From: Eutreptiella sp. 'Long Island Sound 2002'
Lineage: Eukaryota; Euglenozoa; Euglenophyceae; Eutreptiales; Eutreptiaceae
Assembly (NCBI GenBank): GCA_964036045.1
Contig: OZ038395.1
Coordinates: 6,728,351 to 6,792,350, forward strand
Direction: 5' to 3'
Length of the DNA stretch: 64,000 nucleotides
Shown piece by piece: positions 53,958-64,000 of this stretch. The notes beneath the pieces were generated by a model. It was not told where the DNA came from. It saw only the letters and a list, made by a program, of their open reading frames with translations, and searched no databases. Made by a program: the position numbers and the translations under genes. Position 1 is the stretch's first letter. Every line of letters starts with the position of its first letter.

Positions 53958-56325
53958 TCACAACGTCAGACCGTCCTTGACAGCGGTTCGAAGCAGGTCC
54001 ACGATTTTCTCAACCTCCAAAAATGCCAGATCTCTCTTCCTCTTCCTGGCTTGACTCTTAGTGTCCTCCTGCATCGGTTTGGTCTCTGCTGAGGGGGCGC
54101 CAGCACCAGCACTTGCTGCGGAGGGGCCAGATGCATCTTTCTTTCTTGGGCCAGCTTTTGGTCCCTTTTGCTTCTGGTCCTTCAGTTTCTTCTTGGCGTC
54201 TTCCACGGCCTTTTGGGCTGCCTCCTCACTGAGACCGGATTGGATCAGGAAGGTCTTGAGTCGATCCACTTTCTGTTTTCTTTGGATCTCAAAGCAGTGA
54301 TCGCTATAATGGTTTGTTTTGCCACAGTGTTTACACTGTATGCGGGCCTTGAATTCTGCGATCAGCGCGTTGGGGTCCATCTGTGCTTTGCCTCCTCTGC
54401 CTCCTTGACCTTTTCCTTGTCCGCAACCTTTTCCTTTGCCAGAACCTTTTCCTCCTTTGTCACCCTTGCCTTCTCTCTCAGAGACTCTTAGCTCTGCAAT
54501 CATCGAGTGGCATTGGGAGAGGAGCTCGGAGATGTCCGCCTTGGGAGCTGAACTTCCAGACGATGATCCTCCAGAGAAAGAGGTGTCCTTTTCCTTATCT
54601 CTCTGCTTTTCCTGGTATCAGACTCGAAGTAGTGCGCCCGGAAGTAGAGCCACGAGAGGAGGCAAGTTGCTTAAAGCCGACAGAAAGTTGTGCGCGCTCC
54701 TTCATGAGATCCTTCAATGAACCATAAGAGTGCATCCTTGCAACAAGCTTATCGTCCTTCGTCCATTCAATGAAAAGCTTATCATTTACTTTCGAGGAAA
54801 GTTCCATGAGTTTGCGCTCCTCCGTCATAACCCCCGGGTTCAACTTATCGAACAGCCTTTGCAGTGTTTCGAACAATTTGACCACTTGCTCCGGCTTCGG
54901 GTCGTAGGGTAAATGGGACACCTTCGAAATTTCACCCAGAATTGAGAGGTCCGTCTCCAGCGTAGGATAGAGGTCTTTGAGCTTTTTTAAAAAGTCTTCA
55001 AAGTTTGTGGCTGATTTGAGCAACTTGGAGACTCTTTCTTGAAGTTCAGAATCCTTGATGCCCTGAACGATGAGGTTAGCTTTTACCCGATCTTTGGCTT
55101 TGGTCTTGCCAGTGAGCACCAGGTATCTTCCAAATTCTTCTGCATCCTTCTCAATGTTGCGCCCATCGAATGGCGGAATTTCCATTTTCAGCGCGTTAGT
55201 CTTATCGTCTTCACTGTCATCCGACCAATCATATTTGTTCGCACCTCCACATACTTCGGTGAGCGTTGCAAAAGCCGACGATTCTCTCGTAACAAAGGGA
55301 CTCTTGGTAGATGGTGAGTGACTGGAGGTAGGCATGCGTCGTACGCCTTCGGACGTCTTGGAGATCTTCTCGTCCATCCGATCAATGCGCTGAAGCACCT
55401 TCGAAAGAAGAGGGTCATCCGTCTCCAGGACTTCTTCCTCAGAATCGTCGGAGAGACTCTAGTGAAATTCAACTTTGGATTTTCCCTTAAGTGTCTTACG
55501 CGTACGCTTCTCTCGTACTTCGGTAGCTTTGTGCTTCATTTTCTCCCTGAGATCCGTCAATAAATAGTCTTCCAGCCAGCCACCCATTTCTTCGTGCTCC
55601 TCCTCCATCAGTTCGCCAATTTCATCTTTTACCTCCTTTGCAGATTTCGTCTCAGGTAACTCGTAAGAACCTTCGGAGAAATCATGCCCAACTTCAGAAC
55701 TCGACGTCCAAACAGGTACTCTGTGATCGTCTCCTGAAATGTGATCCTTCGACGTCGACGTAGGTTCCAGAATAAATGTCGGCGGACTGAGAGGAACAGG
55801 TGTCGTAGTAGATCCTGACGGGAAACTCGGCGAACTCATATCTGAAATCTAACTGGTCAAGCGTCTGCGCGCGTCGCTCTCTCGAATTGAGGCTGCGGTC
55901 TTGTTGAAAACCAGCGTCTCTTGTAAATAAAAGAAATTCTGCATGTTCTCTTCTTCGACGCGTAAAACACGCTCGCGTTCAACCAAGCCAGGCAATAATA
56001 AAGCATATGGATCGCCAATAGAATCCAGTTCTTGTTTTTCCATGGGTTGGTAACTTTCATATGATTGAGATAAAGGTTGCCTTTCTTGATTCGCCCCGTC
56101 ATCTTCTTGTGCTCCGTGACCGAAAGACCCCAGTGACGCTTGTTGATCGTCGACATTGCTAGAACTCGCGAGATGGACGCTTCGACGTGTGGAATCGATA
56201 TCGTGCACAGTAGCATCCATACCTCTGCTACCACTGTTAAATTGCCGCTTTGCATCTCGTTCCTCTATTGAAATAGTCTTTGTATCCTCTGGTTGCACTT
56301 GCTTTGGTGTTTGTTCCTGCTCCAT
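53958..56325 (-). pseudogene. gag: gag region with in-frame stops
   Basis: From ATG 56325 a 158-residue acidic part ends at TAG (55849-55851). The same frame continues as SPSFPSGSTTTPVP to a second TAG at 55459-55461, and again through KMEIPPFDGRNIEKD and TDLSILGEISKVSH, typical of a retrotransposon gag. Near 54620 the frame shifts, and it resumes to give a Gly/Lys-rich stretch, then the zinc knuckle CKHCGKTNHYSDHC (C-x2-C-x4-H-x4-C). It ends KDGLTL at a TGA (53958-53960). Presumed capsid and nucleocapsid functions; this copy could not make an intact product without recoding. Confidence 0.8.
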
Positions 56326-56445
56326 TTCAGGTACTCAAGGATTTCAGTGGAAAATAAAACCAGAGCAAGACTCCAAGACGAGCAGAACTGGGATCAATAA
56401 AATAATGAAGAACTGGATGGGGCTGTACAAAGAACAGACAAACAA

Positions 56446-57235
56446 TGGGTGATGTTGGGCCTTACGTTCGCTCATATGCATGCATGTATGCATCAGGACC
56501 ACTCAGGACTTCAGTCTGCACTCAGCGACAGTGGACAGTGACCACAGATCAGGGCAAAAATGGTATATCTCAGAAATTAGGCTTCCTGCAGAGATAGTCA
56601 AACAGACGAACGAAAAATGGTTTTAACATGATTAAAAATAATAGAAAATCACTTCAAATGTCTTCCAGGAACTTTCTGTAGCTCAGGGCATAATTAATTT
56701 GTGACTGCAGAACTCAGTAGAAACTACCCTGATGACCTCAGAACTCAGTAGGATCTGCCCATGGTGGAAACGGCGCGCTCACGGGGCAAAAATGGCCAAA
56801 AAAATGAAATAATCTTATGACCACTATATAGATGCGGAATTTTATGCTGATTCTGAAAATCATATTCCTTTTCTGTGGAACCACCATATATTGGAGAAAA
56901 ATGCAGATTACTGAACGGCTCAGCCTCAATGAGACTAGCCAAAAAAAAAAGATAAAGCAAAGGCCAACACCCATGTTGTGGTATAATACAAATAATGATC
57001 AAAGAAGAAACAATGGAATAACAAACAATAACTCATGGAATATAATACAATAGATAAATCCTCTTTTGAATTAAAGTTAGGCCACTCAGTGACTTTCACC
57101 CATATTGGAAGTGATCAAGCTCCATGGAGAAACTTTCCCCCAATGTCCCAACCAAACTCCAATAAAGAATAATACCATTGCTCCATATGAATCCAATATT
57201 TTGAGGAATTGTTGCTCATTCATGGACTTTTAACA
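56446..57235 (-). repeat. 5' LTR of the chromovirus
   Basis: 790 bp, the upstream repeat in the element's orientation. It contains short palindromic atgcatgcatgtatgcat at about 56477 on the plus strand. The internal sequence just inside starts TTGTTTGTCTGTTC on the minus strand. No obvious tRNA 3'-end complement (TGG...) follows, so the priming mode is unclear. Confidence 0.9.
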
Positions 57236-58263
57236 GGGGAACAAGATCCCCCCACCCGAACCTTGCTTGATGTGCCGTTGAGCCGAGAGTGAGTCTTGTG
57301 GCCGGTACCCCCGCCCCCCCATGGTATGCAACTGAAGGTAGTACTGCTGTGCGAGCTCTGTTTTCTGCAACGTCCATTTTGGTTGCCGACGGGTAGTCAA
57401 GTGCGGCTACGAGGGCGATGGAGGTAGGGTTGACTTGGGCCCCCATGTGTGACTTGCGGCAGATATCCCGCCAGGAGACGGCCACGTGGTGTTCAGCTTC
57501 CGCGGGCCCGTGATACCCCATATATTCAGGTGCAGTGGTCTCTAAGGCCGTGAAGGCGTACTTGGGGTAGCACTACGAGGGTGTGTAAGGAGGGTACACC
57601 TGTGGGTTGTGTTGCTGATTTCGGATTTTTGGCTTTTCTGGTGTTCCTGACGCCTGGAGTGCTGAATTTCTGTCACTCTGGACTCCTGGGGTCCTGAATT
57701 CTGCGACTGCTTGCTTTTGTGCTTGCCTGATGGCTGAACCTTTGTCTTTTGGTCTGCATTTCCGCCCTGTAGGGACCCAAGTGGTGCCGAGGCACTTGCG
57801 GTCTTGAACCCGCCCCATAACACCCACAACCACGCCCACAAAGGGACACACAACCCCCCCACATCGCTGTTTGTGGTCAGCCAATCCTATATGGTTCCGA
57901 TTTCAGCCCAAACTTATGGTTGCACCCTAATTTGGTCTTGGGAGGGGAGTGCAATAGGGTTGGCTTTCCCCCTTTGGGTTACCCCCCCGGCATCGGTCCC
58001 AAGACCGATCCAAGCCCCCCCCACACACAACATACCCTTGGGGTGGGATGCAGTAGATCCTAGGGGTGCTGAATTACTCCTTTTCTGCCCTGTGCGCGCG
58101 CGACATAAATCGCGATCGGGCGTGAGCCTACTCAGTTTTTATTTTCCAATTCTGATTTCTGTGCGTCTGAATTTAGGAGATCGTGCATTTCTGGCGTTTT
58201 AGACCCATACAACTTGATTGGTGCTCTTGGTTTGGTGTGAGGGGCTGATTTTGTCGTTCACAC
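57236..58263. other. No gene seen
   Basis: Right flank of the chromovirus. Long frames occur on both strands (for example plus 57804-58202) without domain, start or splice support. C8 runs at about 57315 and 57857. Confidence 0.35.
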
Positions 58264-58485
58264 ATGTTAGAGGTCCGATACACACGAATTTTTGTCACTG
58301 TAGTGTTGCTCGTTTTTTTTTTTGAGGCATGGCGGTCCCCCGCCCAAGACTACACAAATCTGCTCAACTGCGAGGTTCCTCGAAGGACGGCCGCTATTTA
58401 CAGCAATACACGAAAGAACTTCAGGCATAAGGTGTCAATGACACTTTTCAAAGAAAACCAGAGGCTTAGGTCTAAGCTTCTGTGA
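58264..58485 (+). CDS. Small predicted membrane or secreted protein, 73 residues
   Basis: ATG to TGA without an intron. The N-terminus MLEVRYTRIFVTVVLLVFFF is a basic start followed by a hydrophobic segment, then a charged tail ending QRLRSKLL. It resembles a signal anchor with a short lumenal or cytosolic domain. No homologue recognised, and it may be the first exon of a longer gene. Confidence 0.3.
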   Translation: MLEVRYTRIFVTVVLLVFFFEAWRSPAQDYTNLLNCEVPRRTAAIYSNTRKNFRHKVSMTLFKENQRLRSKLL

Positions 58486-59057
58486 AGCTTCTGTAGCGTT
58501 GCTCGTTGTGTACAGTACTCAATTGTGTCGCTTTGGTATTAGTAAAAAACCGGTGTCTATTTGTTGTGCTCTTGTTTGTATGTTTACTTATCCATTTCAT
58601 AGATAAGTATAAGATGACATTATGTAAGGTTCATTGTGCGAATGTTATGTGATACTCAATGTGAGAGAACCTCAACAAGGATCAAGACCAAGTTTGGAAA
58701 GTGTCTTTGCTCGCCTTTGTCATTGTGCCTCTACTTTGATTGAGGTTTGTGGTGTCCATCCATGTACCATGCTGAAGAATAGACATCCTTGGTCATTGGC
58801 AAGTTGGAACTTTTGGATTTTGAGTTCAAAATTCTTAAAATATCGTTGGAAGAAAATCTTTTAACTTGACCAACATGGGAGATCCTTACAGAGGGCTGAA
58901 GGGGCTGCTCAGAATGGGAGTTGCAGCCCACACAGACTTGGAATGCATTAAAACAGATTCAGAGATCGGCGATATACTGCCTCCTTTATTCTGACCATCC
59001 ACGATGCTAAGTTTCAGTGGAGTCAGTTTCTGGCAAGCATTTTCTATGAAATGGTGA
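58486..59057. other. No gene seen
   Basis: AT-richer spacer with an aagcttctgtgaagcttctgt direct duplication at about 58475-58495. No supported ORF. Confidence 0.35.
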
Positions 59058-59471
59058 CTACAACGATTCGCCGACGCTGGTTGCCCTAACCGTTGGCATC
59101 AACACTGCTACTTTTTGGATCTTAGGTTCGAACTCCACTTCTGTAACTTTGGTCCCACAAGCTCGGAACGCACCAAAAGTGGCCATTTGGTGGCGTGTGC
59201 TAACATGAAAGATATTCGAAGAATAGGTCTGGAGCGATTTGAGCAGTCCTCCGACCCTCGATGTTGAGAGTACAAAAGGTGTTAAAATGTAGGGTTGAAA
59301 CCAGACCAAATGGTCAGGAGCAGAGGTCGCGGTGGCATGGGCAGCAACGTTGCTTGGCAAAGAAGACATAACGATTTGTGAAGACTGAATAGTATCCTGC
59401 AAACAGATATGGTACAAATAATCCTTGAAATACCTGATATGCACATCTGAGAAATGCACCCTATCGTCCAC
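59058..59471 (-). CDS. Candidate exon, unknown protein
   Basis: 137-codon frame to TAG containing DDRVHFSDVHIRYFKDYLYH and KVTEVEFEPKIQKVAVLM. Composition looks protein-like throughout. It could be the 3' exon of a minus-strand gene that includes 59591-59944. No family recognised. Confidence 0.3.
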   Translation of the reverse strand: MDDRVHFSDVHIRYFKDYLYHICLQDTIQSSQIVMSSLPSNVAAHATATSAPDHLVWFQPYILTPFVLSTSRVGGLLKSLQTYSSNIFHVSTRHQMATFGAFRACGTKVTEVEFEPKIQKVAVLMPTVRATSVGESL

Positions 59472-59590
59472 TATTGATTATAATTACAAAGGATCCAAGA
59501 TTGCCTTATCTATCTCACATCCTATGTTACTAACAAGGAAATGGAATATAACATACAATAGTCCCATATATCGGGTCATGGAATGATCCC

Positions 59591-59944
59591 TTAGGGGCAA
59601 TATGCTAGGTTAGGGTTGTGACACGCTTCAGGGTGACGGTTTTGATGTAGCGCCCAATATTGCCTCATTGCCCGATTGCCTGAGGACCCAAAAAAACACA
59701 GCCGTGTTTGGGTACCAATAGAGTACAACAGGACGGCTACTTCTGCCCGTGCCTCTTTGTATACAATATATGCAAATGCGCCTACCTCGCCAGCGGACAG
59801 GGCATTCATAAATCTAAAGGTTGGAATCCACCTTGTTTGAAATTCCATAATGCACACATCCACATAGACACCCATGAAAAACATTTTCGGAAGCGTTGTC
59901 CGCCGAGGAATTATTGGCCAAGTTGGGGTCAAAATTGGGGCCAA
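59591..59944 (-). CDS. Candidate exon(s), unknown protein
   Basis: The minus frame contains MEFQTRWIPTFRFMNALSAG and EARAEVAVLLYSIGTQTRL. A possible short exon lies within it (acceptor caacctttag, donor GCGAG/gtaggc at about 59817-59790), so the uninterrupted frame may not be the mature one. Confidence 0.25.
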   Translation of the reverse strand: MAPILTPTWPIIPRRTTLPKMFFMGVYVDVCIMEFQTRWIPTFRFMNALSAGEVGAFAYIVYKEARAEVAVLLYSIGTQTRLCFFGSSGNRAMRQYWALHQNRHPEACHNPNLAYCP

Positions 59945-60578
59945 ATTGGAGGTTTGCAGTTTTCTTTTCTTTTACGTAGACCAGTTCGAACAAAGTTCTG
60001 GGCCGGGGCACCACCCCATGCAAAGTACATTGGAAGGGGGTATAACATACAAGAGGGGAGGTAAGGTCGCGGGTCATGGGTCATGCATGGCTGTTGTGTG
60101 TAAGGTTAGCCCTGTCCCTTCTTAATTCGCTTTTTGGGTGGTGCTGAGGAAGGTTTGGGTAGAGGCCTTGACCTGGATTGCAGTTGTTGGGGCAGTCTTG
60201 TTGGGGAAATTGGCTTGTTTCTAGTAGTCCCCGCTGTAATATTAGTTCTTAAATTGTTCCGTACCCTGAGAAAATCGTATTGATTGATCGTGGGGAAGCG
60301 CAGCTATACTTCAATTTTGCACTGCCTCCTTGCAACGTGATGTTGCAAATGTAAGCATTGCCACTCATTTGTCATTCGTAAATGAAATTTTTCATTTTTC
60401 CATTTGCGCATTTGTTTGTTTGTTCGCTTCAAAGCATGTAACGCAAAGGTCATCCACAGCTAAGATCGGCCTTCAGGCAACACAAGAGCCACAACTTTAG
60501 TGCAAATTCTGTTGTTTGCTAGGATTGTGCCACAACTGGGATTGGAGGCTTACTTTTGCAACCCTAGTCAGATCCTAG
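59945..60578. other. No gene seen
   Basis: AT-rich spacer with a tgtttgtttgttcg run near 60410. No ORF of note. Confidence 0.4.
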
Positions 60579-60997
60579 TCACATCTCGAGGTTCCAGATG
60601 CTAAAGGATGCACGACTGTTGTGTGCTTGCTTGGTAAGAGCTTGGGTCCTTTCATATCTTTCTTTGCACCAAGTACCATTCGTCTTTGACACGAGTTGCA
60701 TGATCTATAAAAAAGAGGATCGATATAGTTTGTAACCCTGTCACGACCATGACGTAAGATGTCAAAGACATTACGGATTTGCATGTCTACGGGCAGCACT
60801 GAGTCAATATCTAATGGATACATGGGTTTCCTTCAATGAATGTTTGGTTGCAGTGGGGTATTATGCAGGTTTAAAGTACCTTTCCGCCAACAAATTAAAT
60901 TCTTTTGATTTGCTTTGCTTGTGGGGTGCATATTGATGTTGGCTAAAGTATTGCCAAATCTAAAGTGTAGTTCATACAGCACATTATTTTGCAGCCC
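60579..60997 (-). CDS. Three-exon gene of unknown function with 69-nt and candidate 32-nt introns
   Basis: Exons 60997-60880, 60810-60737 and 60704-60579. Exon 1 follows an acceptor ccacag and reads LQNNVLYELHFRFGNT to LICWRK plus one base. The 69-nt intron (gtactt ... ccattag) joins to DIDSVLPVDMQIRNVFDILR. A 32-nt gttacaaa ... ttttttatag is then removed to give IMQLVSKTNGTWCKERYER and SFSIWNLEM before TGA. Both junctions keep phase. If the 32 bases are retained, the frame ends in a different, less protein-like tail. An ATG at 60823 lies in the first intron and is an alternative start. No family recognised. Confidence 0.45.
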
Positions 60998-61017
60998 CTG
61001 TGGTTTTTTTTTTGCAG

Positions 61018-61317
61018 TCACCGTTCACTTCAAAGCCCGTGCTGGTTCGCTTGTTCAGGCGGTATGTTGGTACAACAGGGAGCTATATGTACACCATTGT
61101 GCTGCTTGTGCTGCCTAAAGTGCCTGAGCCGATAGTTCATGATGAGCGGCTGCAGACGAGGTCGGCTGCACGCGGTGCATATGCTCGTGCATGGCGGGGC
61201 GGCAGCCGGAGGGCTGTGACCTTCACCCTGCGGGCCGGCTATGCTGCTGAACGGAGGGTGGAGAGGGGAAGGGGACTCGCTGACGCGAATCTGTGGATGC
61301 TGTCATGGCTGGGGTGA
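61018..61317 (+). CDS. Candidate terminal exon, possibly SOUL/HEBP-like
   Basis: A strong acceptor (ten T's then gcag) is followed by SPFTSKPVLVRLFRRYVG, YTIVLLVLPKVPEPIVHDER and GAYARAWRGGSRRAVTF, ending LSWLG TGA, 99 codons. The lPxxPEPxxxDxR ... yaRxWxGg order is faintly like heme-binding SOUL proteins. I cannot confirm it, and the domain would be truncated. The minus-strand gene at 60579-60997 begins 20 bp away, so two acceptors sit back to back here. Confidence 0.35.
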   Translation, partial: SPFTSKPVLVRLFRRYVGTTGSYMYTIVLLVLPKVPEPIVHDERLQTRSAARGAYARAWRGGSRRAVTFTLRAGYAAERRVERGRGLADANLWMLSWLG

Positions 61318-62351
61318 TGTAGGGTGGGCGGTGTAATTGCACTTGGTAGCAATGGGTGTGGTTGCGGCACGTATGTTAGGGAGTGTACATAAACAAAAGC
61401 ACTACCTCAGTACTCTTTTTTGCCAAATTCTTTTCAACACATCGAGGTTTTCAAAAGCATTTTGAGTGCAATCAGCCCCACCGAAAATTGCACTTCACAA
61501 TTGGTTGCACCTCATGTTTGCAATTAGTTTTACCAATGACCCAGAAAAAGCAATTATTTGCAATCAACGTGGATAATTTTTAATAATGTGTACAATTATT
61601 CAGTTTGAAAACTAATTCAAACCAATGTATCGGACCAATTAGAAAAGGCTAAGAAGTATTTCATCCATAAATTGCATCATAGCTTATATCCAGAACAAAT
61701 GGTTTTGGTGGCATCAAATGCGTGCACGTTTCGAAAATATAGTTTTTGGTAGTTTTCAAGCTTTCTATTTGCGTGTACCGGGGAAATGCCAATATTTTTA
61801 AAAACACGAATATTTTGCGAAAAAAACAATTAATATTTAGCAACATTTTTTGGTTTTGCCACTAAATAGCCTCAAAAAAAATTTTCGATTCTTTTGAATT
61901 TGCGAGCCAAAAACTGTGTATCCACCCATAAAATACATTTCTTTTTTGCGATTCAATTTGTTGTGACTGACATTTTGCGTTTGATATTGTGTCCTCAATG
62001 CTACTGTTTGCTTCAAATCTTGCAGGGAACAAACTTATCAACTGCCTTGTGGTTGTCCACCTGATGAAATAAATGGGTCCATGTACAAGAAAGCTTGCTA
62101 CACCATGACGAATACACACAGAACTGTCATCAAAACCTTACTGGACTTCAACACTGTCATCTGCGATCACAACAACTCGTGTGTCCAGAGAATAGTGACA
62201 GACATGACAGACAGATGATATGGCAAGAAACCAGATAGAGTACCACTGCAAACATTGTCACACAATGACATTGGTCAGCTCACGTGGGCACAATACATTA
62301 GCAAAACCTGATAAACCTAACAAATTGGCGAAATACATATCTCAAGGCCCC
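61318..62351. other. No gene seen
   Basis: AT-rich spacer between the plus-strand exon and the 3' end of the SAM/Tudor-like gene. Short tgacagacatgacagac repeat at about 62197-62216. Confidence 0.45.
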
Positions 62352-63705
62352 CTACTGTGGTGCAGCAAGACTGGATCGAGGAGCCCGGAGTTTAACCATT
62401 TGTTTCCCATGCACATCATACGATACATCAAAGAAACCGTCGGAATGAACCTTCACAATTTCACAGCGGACATTACTACCAACAGTCCTCGTGTAGATGA
62501 CAGTGGCCCCAGCATGGTACGGTGACTGGGCTCTTGGCTTAGGTTTGGCTGCAGCAGGACCCTCTGCACCATTACGTTTCCTCTTTGCATCCGGCAGGCA
62601 GTCCTTTGGCCTCCGCACGTGCTGCGGCAATGTACCAGCGTGGCAAGCCAACATGCCTGCCTTCACCAAATCTGTCTTTCCCGCAGCTTGCAATTCCGGA
62701 AGCCTTGTTAGCCCTACCCTTTCCAATTGCTCTGCATAAGACTCGTATCCGAGCACCCTCAGTGTCTCCTTAACATCTACGGACCTGGCTGGGGCTGGGG
62801 CTGCAGCAAGTTTGGCAGCTGGCTCCGCTGGGCGCTCTGCTTCTGCAGGACTAACCACGTGTTCATCATCAGCATCATCCTACAGGTCAATATCTACGTT
62901 CGGGACTTCCCCTTCTCCATCTCGTGCCCAATGGGCAAAGATCTCCAAATCACTTTCGGTAACCAACTCAACGGCACGTCCCTGAAAATCTGTGTGGAGG
63001 GCAGAGCAGTGCATTAGGGGCGGGGCAAGGCAGACCGATTTTTCTGGATAACAGGTTCCCAGCAGGGATGGAGCACGCAACTGGTTATGCGCTTGTTCTT
63101 GGGTCCAGCGAGGGACTGATCTTCGAATCCCGCATTTCATCTTGCCGTTCCCCGCCAGATCCACGACCTGCTTTTTCGCGGACATTCGCGGCCAAAGTTG
63201 AAGCGTAGTAGTATTTGGACTTCGTTGCGCCATGACCTCATCGCACCCTGCACATGATTGCCCATACCAGTTGTCTTGCAGCGTCACCGCACGGTGCGAT
63301 CGGTATTTCCGTATTTGGTCTGAATATAGCGAAATGGACAGAGCAGGGTCACAGAATTGGGCAGAGCAGGTTCACAGATTTGGGCAGAGCAGGGTCACGG
63401 AATCGGGTACAGCAGGGTCACAGAAATGGGCAGAGCAAGGTCACAGAATTTGGCACAGCAAGGTCACAGAATTGAGCACAGCATGGTCACAGAGCAGGGT
63501 CACACAACCTCAGTGAAATAGTCTTCAATCGAATTTGCGTACTCCAGGGCCAATGCAATGGACGACCAGTGATTGTAGCTGTACGACAACAACCAACCAC
63601 GTGCCGTGTACACGTCAGAATTCTCTGGCAGGCAGCTTCGTCGTGCCTTCAAGAATAATTTGAGGCGGCAGAGTAAGAAAAAGTGCTTTTCCAATGCTTT
63701 GAGGC
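62352..63705 (-). CDS. SAM-like and Tudor-like domain protein (5' partial)
   Basis: Exon 63705-63509 (acceptor caactag) reads CLKALEKHFFLLCRLKLFLK to IEDYFTE, donor GAG/gttgtg. Sequence between 63287 and 62990 is open but uncertain. Exon 62989-62898 (acceptor ccacacag) reads FQGRAVELVTESDLEIFAHW. The last exon 62879-62352 starts DDADDEHVV, has an Ala/Pro/Glu linker, a SAM-like helical bundle (VKETLRVLGYESYAEQLERV, about residues 36-88), a basic KRKRN stretch, and a Tudor/Agenet-like barrel (YHAGATVIYTRTVG, IVKVHSDGFFDVSYD, about 121-168), ending TAG. This suggests a scaffold or adaptor binding methylated or peptide ligands; inference only. Between the last two exons lie 18 bases (62897-62880), gt to ag, that hold an in-frame TAG. 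Confidence 0.55.
63335..63505. repeat. About 24-bp minisatellite, seven to eight units
   Basis: Units of gcagagcagggtcacagaatt with small changes. It lies directly after the splice donor of the 63509-63705 exon, inside the inferred intron. Confidence 0.85.
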
Positions 63706-64000
63706 ATACTCTAGTTGTATTAGGGATGCACTGAGCATCCAGGCATTTCTATCTTAGTATTGGCCCCACCAAAAGTGGTGATAACACATTTTGACCTATG
63801 GAACCAAACACCCAATCAGGATATGGAGTGGACCCCTTAATCCCCTTTCAATGTGAGGCAAATCATCTTTCCCTGAGTTGACTGAGTACTGACATATCCA
63901 GGGCAGAGCCTATGAATTTTATCTATGTTTTTCCATGCATTCTTAGCTGTCCTAGTGGTATGCACCCTAGGGGGCTGGGCACCTCTTTTTGAGAGGTCCT
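63706..64000. other. Window edge, no gene seen
   Basis: Inferred intron or 5' region of the minus-strand gene. Acceptor-like sequence and a possible branch-point ccctaat lie at about 63706-63725. Nothing else recognised. Confidence 0.4.

Larger units (their letters stand above)
48555..57235 (-). mobile_element. Ty3/gypsy chromovirus, LTR retrotransposon, degenerate
   Basis: 8.68 kb on the minus strand. Two 790-bp LTRs (57235-56446 and 49344-48555) begin TGTTAAAAG and end CACCCA. They differ at roughly 28 positions by eye, so insertion is not recent. Order gag, protease, RT, RNase H, integrase,chromodomain fits Ty3/gypsy. The purine-rich GGCTGGGAGGGC before the 3' LTR is the likely polypurine tract. 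Coding regions are interrupted. No 5-bp target duplication is evident: flanks are ccccttg... and ...ttgtttc. Confidence 0.9.

Noticed and set aside
53958-55851. Alternative genetic code with TAG or TAA read as sense
   Set aside because: In-frame stops are mostly in a retroelement with independent frameshifts, and other gene models here end cleanly at TAG, TAA and TGA. The SAM/Tudor case is equally explained by a short intron.

Overview
This is a eukaryotic nuclear window, most likely from an alga or another protist with a large repeat-rich genome. The genes are split by many GT-AG introns, there is a chromodomain-bearing Ty3/gypsy retrotransposon with long terminal repeats, several foldback transposon families, minisatellites and telomere-like repeats. 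I see no bacterial operon, ribosome-binding pattern or CRISPR. I cannot name the species.

Region by region. About 1-16.7 kb (minus strand) holds a coiled-coil gene broken into at least ten short exons whose splice sites and codon phases largely fit together. Its introns are packed with G-tract repeats, two hAT-type MITEs with target duplications, a 2.1 kb inverted-repeat element and a 2.1 kb minisatellite framed by two foldback elements. 17.4-20 kb (minus) is a second unrecognised coiled-coil gene with five exons in matching phase. 21.8-22.4 kb has telomere-like repeats. 26.6-27.5 kb (plus) encodes a pyroglutamyl-peptidase I with a possible membrane anchor. 30.7-32.6 kb is a transposon-like unit: a PIF/Harbinger-type DDE transposase with a C-terminal zinc-binding tail, preceded by a 48-bp repeat array made of two hairpins per unit and flanked by 25-bp GC-rich direct repeats. 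33.1-33.8 kb is the end of an unrecognised plus-strand gene. 34.0-38.4 kb (plus) encodes a ZNF598/Hel2-like RING and C2H2 zinc-finger ubiquitin ligase in four phase-matched exons. Two further exons at 40.2-40.9 kb may be its C-terminus.

41.7-43.2 kb is an inverted-orientation relative of the 6.6-8.7 kb element, carrying a 190-bp tandem array. 44.4-46.3 kb holds a broken minus-strand ORF and an isolated chromodomain fragment from another retroelement. 48.56-57.24 kb is a degenerate chromovirus on the minus strand with two 790-bp LTRs; gag, protease remnant, reverse transcriptase/RNase H, integrase and chromodomain are present but interrupted by stops, frameshifts and a deletion. The right end has a small three-exon gene (60.6-61.0 kb, minus), a plus-strand exon at 61.0 kb, and a SAM/Tudor-like gene (62.35-63.7 kb, minus).

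The genes show no shared pathway. The main themes are mobile-element load inside introns and a wide range of intron sizes, from candidate 18-36 nt introns to introns of about 2-3 kb. All exon models are read by eye from splice motifs, frame and family resemblance; no transcript data were available.
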